Below are positions 46,432 through 55,590 of a stretch of 64,000 nt of DNA, piece after piece. The notes beneath the pieces were generated by a model. The model was not told the DNA's origin. It was given only the letters and a program-made list of their open reading frames with translations, and ran no database searches. How positions within the stretch are numbered: the first letter of the stretch is position 1; every line of letters starts with the position of its first letter. This stretch comes from Microbacterium sp. 8M (lineage in GTDB: Bacteria; Actinomycetota; Actinomycetes; Actinomycetales; Microbacteriaceae): assembly GCF_902506375.1 (NCBI RefSeq), contig NZ_LR733284.1:2034059-2098058 (forward strand), in the 5' to 3' direction. The position numbers were made by a program, and so were the translations under genes.

Positions 46432-46965
46432 CTATTCCGCTGCGTTTCCGTGGTCTTTGATCTGCTGGAGCGCGGCCCATCGAGGATCGACAGGAGCGAC
46501 CTGCTCTTTCCCGGCGCTTCCGGTCAGCCGCTCGCCGGTCTCGGGGTCGAGACCAGGGCAATCCGGCTGACACACCGGCTGAAACGGGAGCGACAGTACG
46601 ACCGCGTCCCTGACCAGAGTTTCAAGATCCACGTGGTCGTCTTGAACCTCGAAGTCGTTCGCTTCCTCTCCAGGGTACGCGAAAAGCTCCTGAAACTCGA
46701 CTTCGACAGGCGCGTCGATCGGATTCAGGCATCGCCCGCACTCTCCGCGGTACGTGGAATCGACCTCTCCGGTGACGAGGATGCCCTCGTGCACCGACTC
46801 CAGGCGGACGTCGATGTCGAGCTCCTCGCCCTCCTCGACGGAGACGAGGCCCTCGCCCCAGCGCTCGCTCAGAGGGATCGTGAGATGGTGCTCGCGCATC
46901 TCGCCGGGTCGCCGAACGATGTCGCGCACGGGCAGCACGAACGGTCCATTGCGTCGGGTCTTCAC
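46432..46965 (-). CDS. YceD/DUF177 family protein
   Basis: A 177-residue protein linked to 23S rRNA maturation by its co-occurrence with rpmF. It carries the CxxC-type motif YRGECGRCLNPI and a second pair CQPDCPG. The start GTG 46965 lies 6 bases after a TAGAAT -10, predicting a leaderless mRNA. Confidence 0.93.
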   Translation of the reverse strand: MKTRRNGPFVLPVRDIVRRPGEMREHHLTIPLSERWGEGLVSVEEGEELDIDVRLESVHEGILVTGEVDSTYRGECGRCLNPIDAPVEVEFQELFAYPGEEANDFEVQDDHVDLETLVRDAVVLSLPFQPVCQPDCPGLDPETGERLTGSAGKEQVAPVDPRWAALQQIKDHGNAAE

Positions 46966-46971
46966 GGATCC

Positions 46972-46977
46972 ATTCTA
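46972..46977 (-). promoter_or_regulatory. -10 element of yceD-rpmF-rnc operon
   Basis: Minus-strand TAGAAT is followed by six bases and the GTG start, so the transcript should begin at the start codon. Confidence 0.55.
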
Positions 46978-47027
46978 CCGGGAGGACGCCGGGCAGGGCC
47001 GGGCGGGGCATCCGGCCGCGGGCCGGG

Positions 47028-47096
47028 CCCTTCGACAGGGACTGGGACCGGGACCGGGCTCAGGGGCCGTGCCCTTCGACAGGCTCAGGGACCGGG
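47028..47096. repeat. Two copies of a dispersed REP-like repeat
   Basis: CCCTTCGACAGGGACTGGGA (from 47028) and CCCTTCGACAGGCTCAGGGA (from 47072) lie between yceD and coaD. Similar sequences are common between genes in Microbacteriaceae. The core can fold as CCCT...AGGG. Confidence 0.7.
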
Positions 47097-47594
47097 TCAG
47101 ATGCCGCGCGCGCCGGTGTCCAGGAACCGGGCCACGGCGGGCGGGACGAACGGCGACACATCGCCGCCGAGAGCCGCGACCTGACGGACGAGAGAGCTGG
47201 AGACGAGCGCGTGCGCCGGATCCGGCAGCAGGAACACGGTCTCGATGTCCGCCAAGTGCCGGTTCACGATCGCCATCGGCGACTCGTACGCCACGTCCAC
47301 CTGCGAGCGGATGCCCTTGACCAGCACCCCCGCATTCACGTCACGGGCATAGTCGACGAGCAGACCCATGCTCCAGGATCCGACGATGACGGACCCCGCC
47401 ACCCCCGCCTCGGCGATCGACTCCTCGAGCAGCGCGAGACGCTGAGCCACGGGCAGCATGGCCTGCTTGTCCGGGTTGTGCACGACGAGCACGTGCAGTT
47501 CGTCGTACAGCGCCGCGGCACGGCGGATGACGTCGAGGTGGCCGAGGGTCGGCGGGTCGAAGGAACCGGGGACGACGGCGACCCGAGCGCTCAC
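47097..47594 (-). CDS. coaD: Phosphopantetheine adenylyltransferase
   Basis: A 165-residue enzyme making dephospho-CoA. The nucleotidyltransferase motif [20 protein letters not shown] opens the protein and SSSLVRQVA near the C-terminus binds ATP phosphates. The start is GTG 47594 behind GAGGAGA. REP-like repeats flank it on both sides. Confidence 0.97.
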   Translation of the reverse strand: MSARVAVVPGSFDPPTLGHLDVIRRAAALYDELHVLVVHNPDKQAMLPVAQRLALLEESIAEAGVAGSVIVGSWSMGLLVDYARDVNAGVLVKGIRSQVDVAYESPMAIVNRHLADIETVFLLPDPAHALVSSSLVRQVAALGGDVSPFVPPAVARFLDTGARGI

Positions 47595-47667
47595 TTCGTC
47601 TCCTCACGTCGCTCAGTGCGGGGCATGCCTTCAGCCTAACGGCGCGGATCCCAGAGCGAGCTGACCG

Positions 47668-47691
47668 CTCTTCGACAGGCTCAGTGACCGG
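47668..47691. repeat. Third copy of the REP-like repeat
   Basis: CTCTTCGACAGGCTCAGTGA lies between coaD and recG, with a degenerate half copy following to about 47710. It differs at two positions from the copy at 47072. Confidence 0.65.
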
Positions 47692-47717
47692 CTTCGACGG
47701 GAACAGGGACCAGACGC

Positions 47718-49895
47718 TCAGTTCTTGGCCAGGGCCGCGCGGTCCTCGATGCTCAGCCGCTGCGCCATGGCCTCGCGGAGACCCTCGTGCCGCTCCAGCG
47801 CGGGGTCCGCCTCGATGATCTCCTCGGCGATCGCCCTGGCCTGCGCGATGAGGTCCGCGTCCTTGATGACGCGCAGCAGCTTCAGCGACGACTTCGCGCC
47901 CGACTGCCGGGCACCCAGCACATCGCCCTCGCCGCGCAGGTCGAGGTCGACCTCGGCCAGCACGAAGCCGTCGAGGGTCGCGGCGACGGCGTCGACGCGG
48001 TCGCGCGCGGGCGTGCCCTGCTCGGCCTCGGTGACCAGCAGACACAGCCCGGGCACGCCGCCGCGGCCGATGCGACCGCGGAGCTGGTGCAGCTGGGAGA
48101 CGCCGAAGCGGTCCGCCTCGAGCACGATCATGGTGGACGCGTTCGGCACGTCGACGCCGACCTCGATCACCGTCGTGGCGACGAGCAGGTCGATCTCACC
48201 GCGCGCGAAGGACTGCATGATGGCGTCCTTCTCATCCGCCGCCATGCGCCCGTGCAGTCCCGCGATCCGCATCGTGCCGAGCTTCGGATGCGTCGCGAGG
48301 GCGGCGAGCAGCTGCACCACGCCCCAGCGCGGGCCCCGGCTCTCCTCCTCCTCATCGGCGAAGTGCTCCTGATCCGCCTCCTCTGCACCGCTCTCGGTGT
48401 CGATCGCCGCGCACACGGCGAACACCTGGCGCCCCTTCTCGATCTCCTCCGCGGCGCGCTCCCAGACCCGCGCGAACCAGCCGGGGTGATCGGCGAGCGG
48501 GGCGACGTACGTCTCGATGCCGGCGCGCCCGCTCGGCATCGTGCGGATCACCGACGTGTCCAGGTCGCCGAACACGGTCATCGCCACGGTGCGCGGGATC
48601 GGCGTCGCGGTGAGCACGAGCGCGTGCGGGCTGGTGCCCTTGGCCCGCAGCGCCTCGCGCTGCTCCACGCCGAAACGGTGCTGCTCGTCGACCACGACGA
48701 GCCCGAGGTCGGCGAAGGTCGTCTTGTCGCTGAGCAGCGCGTGCGTCCCGACGACGATGAGCGCCTGTCCCGCGGCGACGCGGAGCGCGGCCTTGCGCCG
48801 CTCCGACGCCGACATCTGGCCGGTGAGCAGGGTCGGCATCACCAGCGGGGCGAGCTGCGGGCCGAGCATCCTCGTGATGGATCGCAGGTGCTGAGCGGCG
48901 AGCACCTCGGTCGGCGCGATGAGGGCGGCCTGCCCGCCCGACTCGGCGACCTGCAGCATCGCACGCAGCGCCACGAGCGTCTTCCCGGATCCGACCTCGC
49001 CCTGGACCAGACGGTTCATGGGCGCGCCGCCGACGAGATCGGCCGCGATCGTCTCGCCCACGGCGCGCTGATCGGCGGTGAGCTCGAACGGAAGCGCCGC
49101 GTCGAAGCGCGCGAGCAGGCCGCCGGGCTTCGCCGGGCGCGCTGTCGCGTCGAGCATGCGCACGAGGTAGCGCTGCTGCATGAGCGCCGTCTGCAGGGTC
49201 AGCGCCTCGTGCATCCGCAGGGTGCGGATGGCGGGCGGGATCTCGTCCTTGTTGCTGGGCCGGTGGATCCGCTCCAGGGCCGTGCGGGCGTCGAGCAGCC
49301 CCTCGCTGCGGCGGACGTCCTCCGGCACGGGATCCGGCACGGGTCCGAGGCCGTCCAGCACCGTGCCGACCATCTTCTCGATCTGCCACGTCGTGAGCGC
49401 CGCGGTGGCGGGGTAGATCGGCAGCGGCGTGGAGACGAGGACGTCGGCCTGGGTGCGCGCGCGCAGCTCGTCGTCGAACATCTCGTACTGCGGATGCGCG
49501 AACTGGGTGACGCCGCGGTAGTCGCCCACCTTGCCGGTGAAGACGCCGCGCCGTCCGACCCGCAGCTCCTTCTCCCGCCACTCCAATTGGCCGCGGTACT
49601 TGGCGAAGAACGTCAGCACCATCCGGCCGACGCCGTCGCCGATGTCGACGGTCATCATCGCGCCGCGGCGGTTCTTCATGTCGCGCACGTCGACCTTCAT
49701 CACCTCGGCGACGATCGTGACCGTCTCCCCCTTCGGGAGGTCCAGGATCGGGGTGAGCTCGCCGCGGTTGGCGTATCGGCGCGGGTAATGCGTGAGCAGA
49801 TCGGCGACCGTGGTCATCCCGAACGCCTTCTGCAGCGTTTTCGCATTGCCGTCGCCGACCGCCACGGCGAGCGGCGAGTCGAGACGGAGCGGCAT
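47718..49895 (-). CDS. recG: ATP-dependent DNA helicase RecG
   Basis: A 725-residue fork-remodelling helicase. The wedge/OB domain is N-terminal. Helicase motifs include GEVGSGKTLVALRA (I), VVDEQHRFGVEQRE (II), LTATPIPRTVAM (III) and QLRGRIGRGGVPGLCLL (VI). The length matches actinobacterial RecG. It is followed by coaD and preceded by a hydrolase in the same direction. Confidence 0.97.
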   Translation of the reverse strand: MPLRLDSPLAVAVGDGNAKTLQKAFGMTTVADLLTHYPRRYANRGELTPILDLPKGETVTIVAEVMKVDVRDMKNRRGAMMTVDIGDGVGRMVLTFFAKYRGQLEWREKELRVGRRGVFTGKVGDYRGVTQFAHPQYEMFDDELRARTQADVLVSTPLPIYPATAALTTWQIEKMVGTVLDGLGPVPDPVPEDVRRSEGLLDARTALERIHRPSNKDEIPPAIRTLRMHEALTLQTALMQQRYLVRMLDATARPAKPGGLLARFDAALPFELTADQRAVGETIAADLVGGAPMNRLVQGEVGSGKTLVALRAMLQVAESGGQAALIAPTEVLAAQHLRSITRMLGPQLAPLVMPTLLTGQMSASERRKAALRVAAGQALIVVGTHALLSDKTTFADLGLVVVDEQHRFGVEQREALRAKGTSPHALVLTATPIPRTVAMTVFGDLDTSVIRTMPSGRAGIETYVAPLADHPGWFARVWERAAEEIEKGRQVFAVCAAIDTESGAEEADQEHFADEEEESRGPRWGVVQLLAALATHPKLGTMRIAGLHGRMAADEKDAIMQSFARGEIDLLVATTVIEVGVDVPNASTMIVLEADRFGVSQLHQLRGRIGRGGVPGLCLLVTEAEQGTPARDRVDAVAATLDGFVLAEVDLDLRGEGDVLGARQSGAKSSLKLLRVIKDADLIAQARAIAEEIIEADPALERHEGLREAMAQRLSIEDRAALAKN

Positions 49896-49959
49896 GCTGA
49901 GAGTCTAAAGCGGGGCGAGGACACCGTTCCGCGGCCGGCCCGCCTGCGCAGAAGGCGAG

Positions 49960-50760
49960 TCAGGCCTCCTGGAGGAACGCCAGCGCCGCCTCGCGGAACG
50001 CCTTCGCCCCCGGGGCGTTGAAATGGTGCCGGCCGGGGATCTCGAAGAAGCGTCCCTGCGGGGTGGCCTCCGCGAGCCGCACGGAGCCGGCGATCACGGC
50101 GTCCTCGGATCCGGTCGCGAACAGCACCGGCTGCGACGGGGCGCTCGCGGGATCCGGATCCATCGACCCGGACTCCCGCATGCCCTGCGCGAGGGCGATC
50201 AGCGCCCGCAGGTCGTTGCCGGGCACTCGCTCGGTGAGGGCGATGTAGTTCTGCGTGACGCGGTCGGTGACGGGCGTGCCGTCGTCGATGAAGCGGCGCA
50301 CCTGGCCCAGGTCGAGCCGGCCGAGCGGGATCCCGTCGGGCACGCCGCCGAGCACCGCCCGCGGGATCCGGTCGCCGAGGTCTTGGAGCACCTGCCAGCC
50401 CACCCGGGCACCGAGCGAGTAGCCCACGTAGAACGCGTCGTCGACGAGGTAGGTGTCGAGCACCTGCTCGACGTCGGACGCCAGGGTGCGCACGTTGTAG
50501 CCGGTCGCCTCGTGCGGCTTCTCGCTCGCCCCGTGCCCGCGCTGGTCGACGCCGAGCACGCCGTACCCGGCCTGCTGCAGCATCCGGATCCACCCGGTGA
50601 GCACCCAGTTGTCGCGCGTGCTGGAGGCGAAGCCGTGCACGAGCAGCACGACGGGGCCGTCGAGATCTCCCCACACGTAGGTGGCGAGGGCGACCCCCTC
50701 CCCCGCCTCGATGAACTGCGGCTGCGGCATACGGGTCAGATCGGCGAGGCTCTCGGGCAC
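49960..50760 (-). CDS. Alpha/beta hydrolase
   Basis: A 266-residue hydrolase with VVLLVHGFASSTRDNW (oxyanion loop), GVDQRGHGASEKP, the nucleophile elbow GYSLG and a C-terminal His in PGRHHFN. It resembles haloperoxidase/esterase-type enzymes; the substrate is unknown. The start is taken as GTG 50760 after GGGGAGCAGGA; an ATG at 50730 is possible because TAGAAC very close to the GTG could be a -10. Confidence 0.8.
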   Translation of the reverse strand: MPESLADLTRMPQPQFIEAGEGVALATYVWGDLDGPVVLLVHGFASSTRDNWVLTGWIRMLQQAGYGVLGVDQRGHGASEKPHEATGYNVRTLASDVEQVLDTYLVDDAFYVGYSLGARVGWQVLQDLGDRIPRAVLGGVPDGIPLGRLDLGQVRRFIDDGTPVTDRVTQNYIALTERVPGNDLRALIALAQGMRESGSMDPDPASAPSQPVLFATGSEDAVIAGSVRLAEATPQGRFFEIPGRHHFNAPGAKAFREAALAFLQEA

Positions 50761-50812
50761 GGTTCTATCCTGCTCCCCTTTCGCACGCACACGGCGAATG
50801 AGTCGCGGCGCA

Positions 50813-50818
50813 TAGGGT
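50813..50818 (+). promoter_or_regulatory. -10 element of rsmD
   Basis: TAGGGT is followed by six bases and GTG 50825, predicting a leaderless transcript. Confidence 0.5.
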
Positions 50819-50824
50819 GAACGG

Positions 50825-51415
50825 GTGACGAGAATCATCGCGGGCTCAGCGGGCGGCACCCGCCTGGACGTCCCCGGTCAGGGCACGCGGCCCACGAGCG
50901 ACCGGGTGCGCGAGTCGCTGTTCGGCGCGCTCGAGTCGATGGATGCGATCGAGGGCTCGCGCGTGCTCGACCTGTACGCGGGGTCCGGAGCGCTCGGGCT
51001 CGAAGCACTCAGCAGGGGCGCGCGGAGCGCCGTGCTCGTCGAGCGCGGACGCCCGGCCGCCGCCATCATCCGCCGCAACGCCGCCGCGGTGCGGAAGGCG
51101 CTCGGCTCGGCACCCGTTCCTGATGCACCGGAGCGCGAGGCGGTCGTCGTCGAGAGCACCGTGCTCGCCTACCTCGGCCGGGCGTCGGGCCCCTTCGACC
51201 TCGTCTTCACCGACCCGCCGTACGACCTCTCCGACGCGGAGATGACCTCCGACCTCGTCGCGCTCGCGCCGCTGCTGTCCTCGGACGCCGTCGTGGTGAT
51301 CGAGCGCGCGCGACGGGCGAGCGCCCCGGATCTCGACGCCGCCGGGCTGAGACTGCTCCGCGAGCGCTCCTACGGGGACACGGCGCTGTGGTGGGCGGAG
51401 CCGGCCCCGCGCTGA
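50825..51415 (+). CDS. rsmD: 16S rRNA (guanine-966-N2)-methyltransferase
   Basis: A 196-residue methyltransferase acting on the 30S head. RIIAGSAGGTRL opens the protein, VLDLYAGSGALGLEALSRGA binds S-adenosylmethionine, and FTDPPYDL is the catalytic motif. It is divergent from the hydrolase and convergent with thiL. In many Actinobacteria it is adjacent to coaD and recG. Confidence 0.95.
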   Translation: MTRIIAGSAGGTRLDVPGQGTRPTSDRVRESLFGALESMDAIEGSRVLDLYAGSGALGLEALSRGARSAVLVERGRPAAAIIRRNAAAVRKALGSAPVPDAPEREAVVVESTVLAYLGRASGPFDLVFTDPPYDLSDAEMTSDLVALAPLLSSDAVVVIERARRASAPDLDAAGLRLLRERSYGDTALWWAEPAPR

Positions 51416-51453
51416 GCACGAACGCCGCTCGGCGCCGCGGTGGCCTGCGTCCC

Positions 51454-52488
51454 TCAGCCGGCGGCGTCCGCCCCCGCGTCGCGGTAAGGGTCCCAGCCGA
51501 GCGGTCCGACCGGCTCGCCGTCGTACAGCACCGGAGCACCGTCCACCGCGGGCACCACGGATCCGATCCGGCGGAATCCCGGCGGCAGCACCCCGGCGGG
51601 GAACGTCGCGAGCAGCGCGTGGTCCTCCCCGGCTGCCAGCGCCCGGCGCGGGTGCTCGCCCAGGGCGGCCTGCTCGAGCGCGATCGTGACGTGCGAGGCC
51701 TCCGCCATGCGTCCGGCGTCCAGGGCGAGGCCGTCCGACACGTCCATCATGGCCGTGGCGCCGGCGACGGCCGCCACCGGCCCGAGTCCGATCGGCGGCA
51801 CGGGGCGCAGCTGGGCGGCGATCGCGTCGGCCTCACCCTCGCCGAGCACGGCCGGGTCGACGGGAACGGCCGCGCCGCTGGGATGGAAACGACTGAACAG
51901 CACGGACAGCCCGTGCGCGGCGTGCCCCATCTCGCCGGCGATCGCGACGTCGTCGCCGATCCGCGCCCCGGCGCGTGTCACGGCGGCACGGCCCTCCAGG
52001 TCGCCGAGGGCCGTGACCGCGATCATGAGCGTCGCCGAAACGGTCAGGTCGCCGCCGACGACCGCACAGCCCGGCGCCAGGGCGGCGCACGCGTCGCGGA
52101 ACCCGTCGGCCAGCGAGGCGACGAACGACAGCCGGCGGTCCTTCGGCACCGCGAGGGCGAAGAGGAGCGCCGTCGGCCGGGCGCCCATCGCCGCGATGTC
52201 GGCGAGGTTGACCGCCGCGGCCTTCCAGCCCAGGTCGTAGCCGCTCGACCACGCGGCTCGGAAGTCCGGTCCCTCGACCAGCGTGTCGGTGGTCGCGACG
52301 ACCGATCCTGACGGCGCCGCGACCACCGCGGCGTCGTCGCCCGGGCCGAGCAGCGCGTCCCGGCCCGCGGGAGTGCGCGCGAGGATGGTCCGCAGCACGC
52401 GGCCCTCGCTCACCTCGCCGATCGTCGGATCGTTGGATCCGGATCCCTGCGCGGTCGCCTCGGATCCCGGAGCTGAAAGGTCCACCAT
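51454..52488 (-). CDS. thiL: Thiamine-monophosphate kinase
   Basis: A 344-residue enzyme making thiamine diphosphate. GPGDDAAVV, TTDTLVEGPDF, VNLADIAAMGARP and VVGGDLTVS are the metal and ATP sites, and MMDVSDGLALDAGRM is the C-terminal motif. The start ATG 52488 lies 7 bases after TACCGT, predicting a leaderless mRNA. It is divergent from the DUF3515 gene by 23 bases. Confidence 0.96.
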   Translation of the reverse strand: MVDLSAPGSEATAQGSGSNDPTIGEVSEGRVLRTILARTPAGRDALLGPGDDAAVVAAPSGSVVATTDTLVEGPDFRAAWSSGYDLGWKAAAVNLADIAAMGARPTALLFALAVPKDRRLSFVASLADGFRDACAALAPGCAVVGGDLTVSATLMIAVTALGDLEGRAAVTRAGARIGDDVAIAGEMGHAAHGLSVLFSRFHPSGAAVPVDPAVLGEGEADAIAAQLRPVPPIGLGPVAAVAGATAMMDVSDGLALDAGRMAEASHVTIALEQAALGEHPRRALAAGEDHALLATFPAGVLPPGFRRIGSVVPAVDGAPVLYDGEPVGPLGWDPYRDAGADAAG

Positions 52489-52495
52489 GGTCTCA

Positions 52496-52505
52496 ACGGT
52501 AGCCT
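52496..52505. promoter_or_regulatory. Symmetric bidirectional -10 element
   Basis: The plus strand reads ACGGTAGCCT. TAGCCT (52500-52505) is the -10 for the DUF3515 gene and its reverse, TACCGT (52501-52496), is the -10 for thiL; both use the central TA. The start codons lie 6 and 7 bases away. Confidence 0.6.
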
Positions 52506-52511
52506 GGAGGG

Positions 52512-53036
52512 ATGCCCCGTCGTCTCGCCGTCGTCTCCACCCTCGTGCTCGCGGCGGGACTGCTGGCGGGCTGCAGCTCCACGGTGCATCTGGATGCCGC
52601 GGACGACGCGAACGACCCGAAGTGCGCCGACGTCACCGTGCGCCTGAAGAACGTGCCGTCGATCGACGGGCACGACCGCCGCTGGACCGATGCGCAGGCC
52701 ACCGCGGCCTGGGGCGACCCCTCGGTGGTGCTGCTCACCTGCGGTCTGCCCGAGGCCGAGCCGACCAGCCGGCTGCAGTGCATCTCGCTGCAGGGCATCG
52801 ACTGGCTCGTCGACGACACGAAGAGCCCGTACCTGACGCTCACCACGTACGGGCGCAAGCCCGCCGTGCAGCTGTTCATCAACAGCAAGCCCGACGAGCC
52901 GAACAAGGGCGTGAGCGCCAACGACGTCATCGGCAACAAGAGCCTCGCCGCGGCGATCGCCACGATCCCGGCGACGCACGCGTGCACCGAGCGCCCCGGC
53001 GCGGATCCGACTCCGTCGCCGACCCCGGCGGGCTGA
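52512..53036 (+). CDS. DUF3515 lipoprotein
   Basis: A 174-residue secreted lipoprotein. The signal peptide ends in LLAGC at about residue 21, the lipidated Cys. The body matches DUF3515 (HDRRWTDAQATAAWGDP; QLFINSKPDEPNKG). Two Cys in the body may form a disulfide. Usually found between ddl and thiL, but here ddl is 3.6 kb away. GGAGGG overlaps the predicted transcript start. Confidence 0.9.
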   Translation: MPRRLAVVSTLVLAAGLLAGCSSTVHLDAADDANDPKCADVTVRLKNVPSIDGHDRRWTDAQATAAWGDPSVVLLTCGLPEAEPTSRLQCISLQGIDWLVDDTKSPYLTLTTYGRKPAVQLFINSKPDEPNKGVSANDVIGNKSLAAAIATIPATHACTERPGADPTPSPTPAG

Positions 53037-53600
53037 TCAGACGCCGGTCGCCGTCGCTCGATCCGCGGACGCCCGCTCGGGTTCGCGAGGCGCCTCATGC
53101 CGCGGCCGCTGCAGGGCGATCTCGGCGATCGCGGGCACCAGGATCAGCGAGCCGAGCTGGAGGACGAGCGACGCGCCGCGGGGGTCGGTGACGTCCGTGA
53201 AGAACGCCGCACCGATCGGCACCGCGATGAGGAGCAGCAATGACGGGATGCCGGCCAGGAGCCGCACCCACCGCCGGCTGCGGCCGGAGAACAGGAATCC
53301 GGCGCCGACGAACGCGCCGAGCAGCGGGATCGTCGACGGGTCCGCCGCCATCATGAACGGGGTCAGCGCGAGCAGGACCGCGCCGCGGTGCTCGCCTGCC
53401 GCACGGCGGGCGAACGCCCAGCCGAACAGCGCACCCATCGCGGTGCCCGGGACCAGGATGAAGCCGAAGGTGGCGAACCAGTGGAAGGCGGAGGCGTCAC
53501 CGGCGAGCTGCGCCATCATCCCTCGCATCGACGTCGCCCAGGCGAGACCTGCGACGGCACCGGCCGCGATCGCCGCCGTCGCGTGCGGTGCCCTGTTCAT
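53037..53600 (-). CDS. Membrane protein near multicopper oxidase
   Basis: A 187-residue membrane protein with about five hydrophobic segments and a hydrophilic C-terminal tail of 30 residues. It starts at ATG 53600 and stops directly against the DUF3515 stop. No family recognised. It lies 33 bases downstream of the multicopper oxidase and is probably co-transcribed. Confidence 0.7.
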   Translation of the reverse strand: MNRAPHATAAIAAGAVAGLAWATSMRGMMAQLAGDASAFHWFATFGFILVPGTAMGALFGWAFARRAAGEHRGAVLLALTPFMMAADPSTIPLLGAFVGAGFLFSGRSRRWVRLLAGIPSLLLLIAVPIGAAFFTDVTDPRGASLVLQLGSLILVPAIAEIALQRPRHEAPREPERASADRATATGV

Positions 53601-53633
53601 GTCCGCGTCCTCTCCACTCGCCGAGTGCTGCCG

Positions 53634-55088
53634 TCATTCGGGACGGTTCCCCGACGAGCCGTCCATCCGGAAGGGGGTCGTGACGCCCGCGTAGGCGACG
53701 TGGGCGATCAGTCCGTCCACGGCGTGCGGCAGGTTGTGGCAGTGGTCGGCCCAGATCCCGGGGTTGTCGGCGAGGAAGGCGATCTCGTACGACTCGCCGG
53801 GCTGGACGCCGATCGAGTCCGCCCACCACGGCGCGCCCGTGGCGGAGCGTCCGTTCCGGGACAGCACCACGACATGGTGCCCGTGCAGGTGCATGGGATG
53901 CACCTCCGAGCTGTCGTTGCGGATCCGCATCCGCACGACGTCCCCCTGAGCAACGTCGAAGACGGGCACGTCCGGGTACATCCGCCCGTTGATCGTCCAG
54001 AACCATCCGGGCCGCCCGTCGATGAAGCCCACGGTCCGGCCGATGACGTAGTCGAAGGTGCGGTTGGCGCGCTGCGGATCGAAGCCGAGCGGCGCCGGTC
54101 GCCCGTATCCGAGGAGGTCCAGGGCCTCCGCGGGTTGCGGCGCGGGGTCGGGGATGGACGACGGATCCCCCGCGATGACGCTGCGGGCGCCGCCGGTGTG
54201 CAGGCGCACTGCGCCGGTGTCCGGCACCGTCAGCGCGACGTCGGCGCGCCCGCCTGCCGGCACCACGAGCATGCGCCCCGTCACCTCGCCCGGCTGGTGG
54301 ACATCCCGACCGTCGACTGCGAGCACGCGGAACGGTGCGGCCGACCACACCGACGCGGAGCCGTTGTCGGTGTTGATGACGCGCACCCGCACCGCCGTGG
54401 CGGGCTGCGCATCCACCCGCAGATCCGCCGCCGCACCGTTGAGCGTGGACTGTCCTTCGTAGAGGTGCAGCAGCGCCACAGCCTCGGTCGTCGGCGCGGG
54501 CGCCACCTCCGGGTCGATCACCACGGCGCCGAGCAGACCGCCCGCGACCTGTTCGTGGGACACCTGATGCGAGTGATACCAGAACGTGCCCGCGTGGTCC
54601 GCGAGGAAGCGGTAGGTGAAGCTCTCGCCCAGCCGGACCGCGTTCTGCGTGACCCCGGCCACGCCGTCGGCCGCGCACGGCACCTCCATCCCGTGCCAGT
54701 GCAGCGTCGCACCGTCGGGCACCGACTCGTTCACGAACTCCACCTCGACCAGCTGACCGGGCCGAGCGTGGACGACCGGCCCCGGCGAGACGCCGTTCAC
54801 GGTGTACCCCTGCACCGCTCTGCCGCCGGAGATCGGGACGCGCCCCCGGCGCACCGCGAACCGCGCCCGCACGTCGGCGGGACGGCTCGGATCCGCGGTG
54901 AGCGAAGCGACGCTCACCGCAGATCCCCCTCCGTGGTCCATCCCGGGCATGCCCCCATGCCCAGGCGGGCGCATCACGGAGTGCTCGCCCAGCAGCGTTC
55001 GGCTCCACAACGCCGTCCCCGCGCCGGCCACCGCCACCGACGCCGCCCCGATCACGACGCCGCGCAGGACGCTACGCCTGGATGGCAT
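53634..55088 (-). CDS. Multicopper oxidase
   Basis: A 484-residue laccase-type enzyme. The N-terminus has a twin-Arg signal (SRRSVL plus a hydrophobic stretch to residue 27), so it is exported folded by Tat. Copper ligands are seen: H130-W-H132, H172-S-H174, a C-terminal HPMHLHGHH and DHCHNLPH with the Cys of the type 1 site. A Gly/Met/His segment at about 39-54 may bind copper. Substrate unknown; copper resistance or phenol oxidation are options. Its start overlaps the upstream gene by 17 bases. Confidence 0.92.
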   Translation of the reverse strand: MPSRRSVLRGVVIGAASVAVAGAGTALWSRTLLGEHSVMRPPGHGGMPGMDHGGGSAVSVASLTADPSRPADVRARFAVRRGRVPISGGRAVQGYTVNGVSPGPVVHARPGQLVEVEFVNESVPDGATLHWHGMEVPCAADGVAGVTQNAVRLGESFTYRFLADHAGTFWYHSHQVSHEQVAGGLLGAVVIDPEVAPAPTTEAVALLHLYEGQSTLNGAAADLRVDAQPATAVRVRVINTDNGSASVWSAAPFRVLAVDGRDVHQPGEVTGRMLVVPAGGRADVALTVPDTGAVRLHTGGARSVIAGDPSSIPDPAPQPAEALDLLGYGRPAPLGFDPQRANRTFDYVIGRTVGFIDGRPGWFWTINGRMYPDVPVFDVAQGDVVRMRIRNDSSEVHPMHLHGHHVVVLSRNGRSATGAPWWADSIGVQPGESYEIAFLADNPGIWADHCHNLPHAVDGLIAHVAYAGVTTPFRMDGSSGNRPE

Positions 55089-55590
55089 CCGAGCGCTCGG
55101 TTCCGGCCGTGGTGCCCACCGCGGACGGCGCCATGGCCTGCGTCGTCGTCGCGGACGGCGAGACGCGGCGGGCCCGCAGCGCGGCCGTGATCGCGACGAG
55201 CAGGATCGCCAGGGCGTTCACCCCGTGCACGATACCCAGATACGGCATGTCGAACATCGTGAACGCGACCGTGATCTGCAGCGCGATGAGGGCGACGACG
55301 AGCAGCGCCCACAGTTTGGCCGACTTCCCGCGCACGAAGAACGACGAGATCAGCAGCAGCAGCGCGAGCACGGGCAGCACCATCATGCCGTTGGCGGCGT
55401 GCGTCGCGAAGCCCGCGTCGCCGATGACCGACACGCTGCCCGCCTGCGACGCCTCGACGAAGGCGCTGTCCACCGATCCCCCGTGGTCGATGTAATTGTC
55501 CAGGCCGACGTGGGCGAAGGCGAGCGAACCCGCCTGCACGAACACGCCGGCCGCGACCAGCCAAGCCAGAACCACATATACCCAGCGCAT
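55072..55590 (-). CDS. Membrane protein (DUF6220-like)
   Basis: A 172-residue protein with AAGGAG 9 bases before ATG 55590. Four hydrophobic segments are visible at about residues 4-24, 60-85, 90-112 and 115-135. A conserved His-containing loop reads HGGSVDS and another IVHGVNALAI. Its tail runs into the multicopper oxidase gene by 17 bases, so the two are coupled. The DUF6220 assignment is tentative. Confidence 0.75.
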   Translation of the reverse strand: MRWVYVVLAWLVAAGVFVQAGSLAFAHVGLDNYIDHGGSVDSAFVEASQAGSVSVIGDAGFATHAANGMMVLPVLALLLLISSFFVRGKSAKLWALLVVALIALQITVAFTMFDMPYLGIVHGVNALAILLVAITAALRARRVSPSATTTQAMAPSAVGTTAGTERSDAIQA

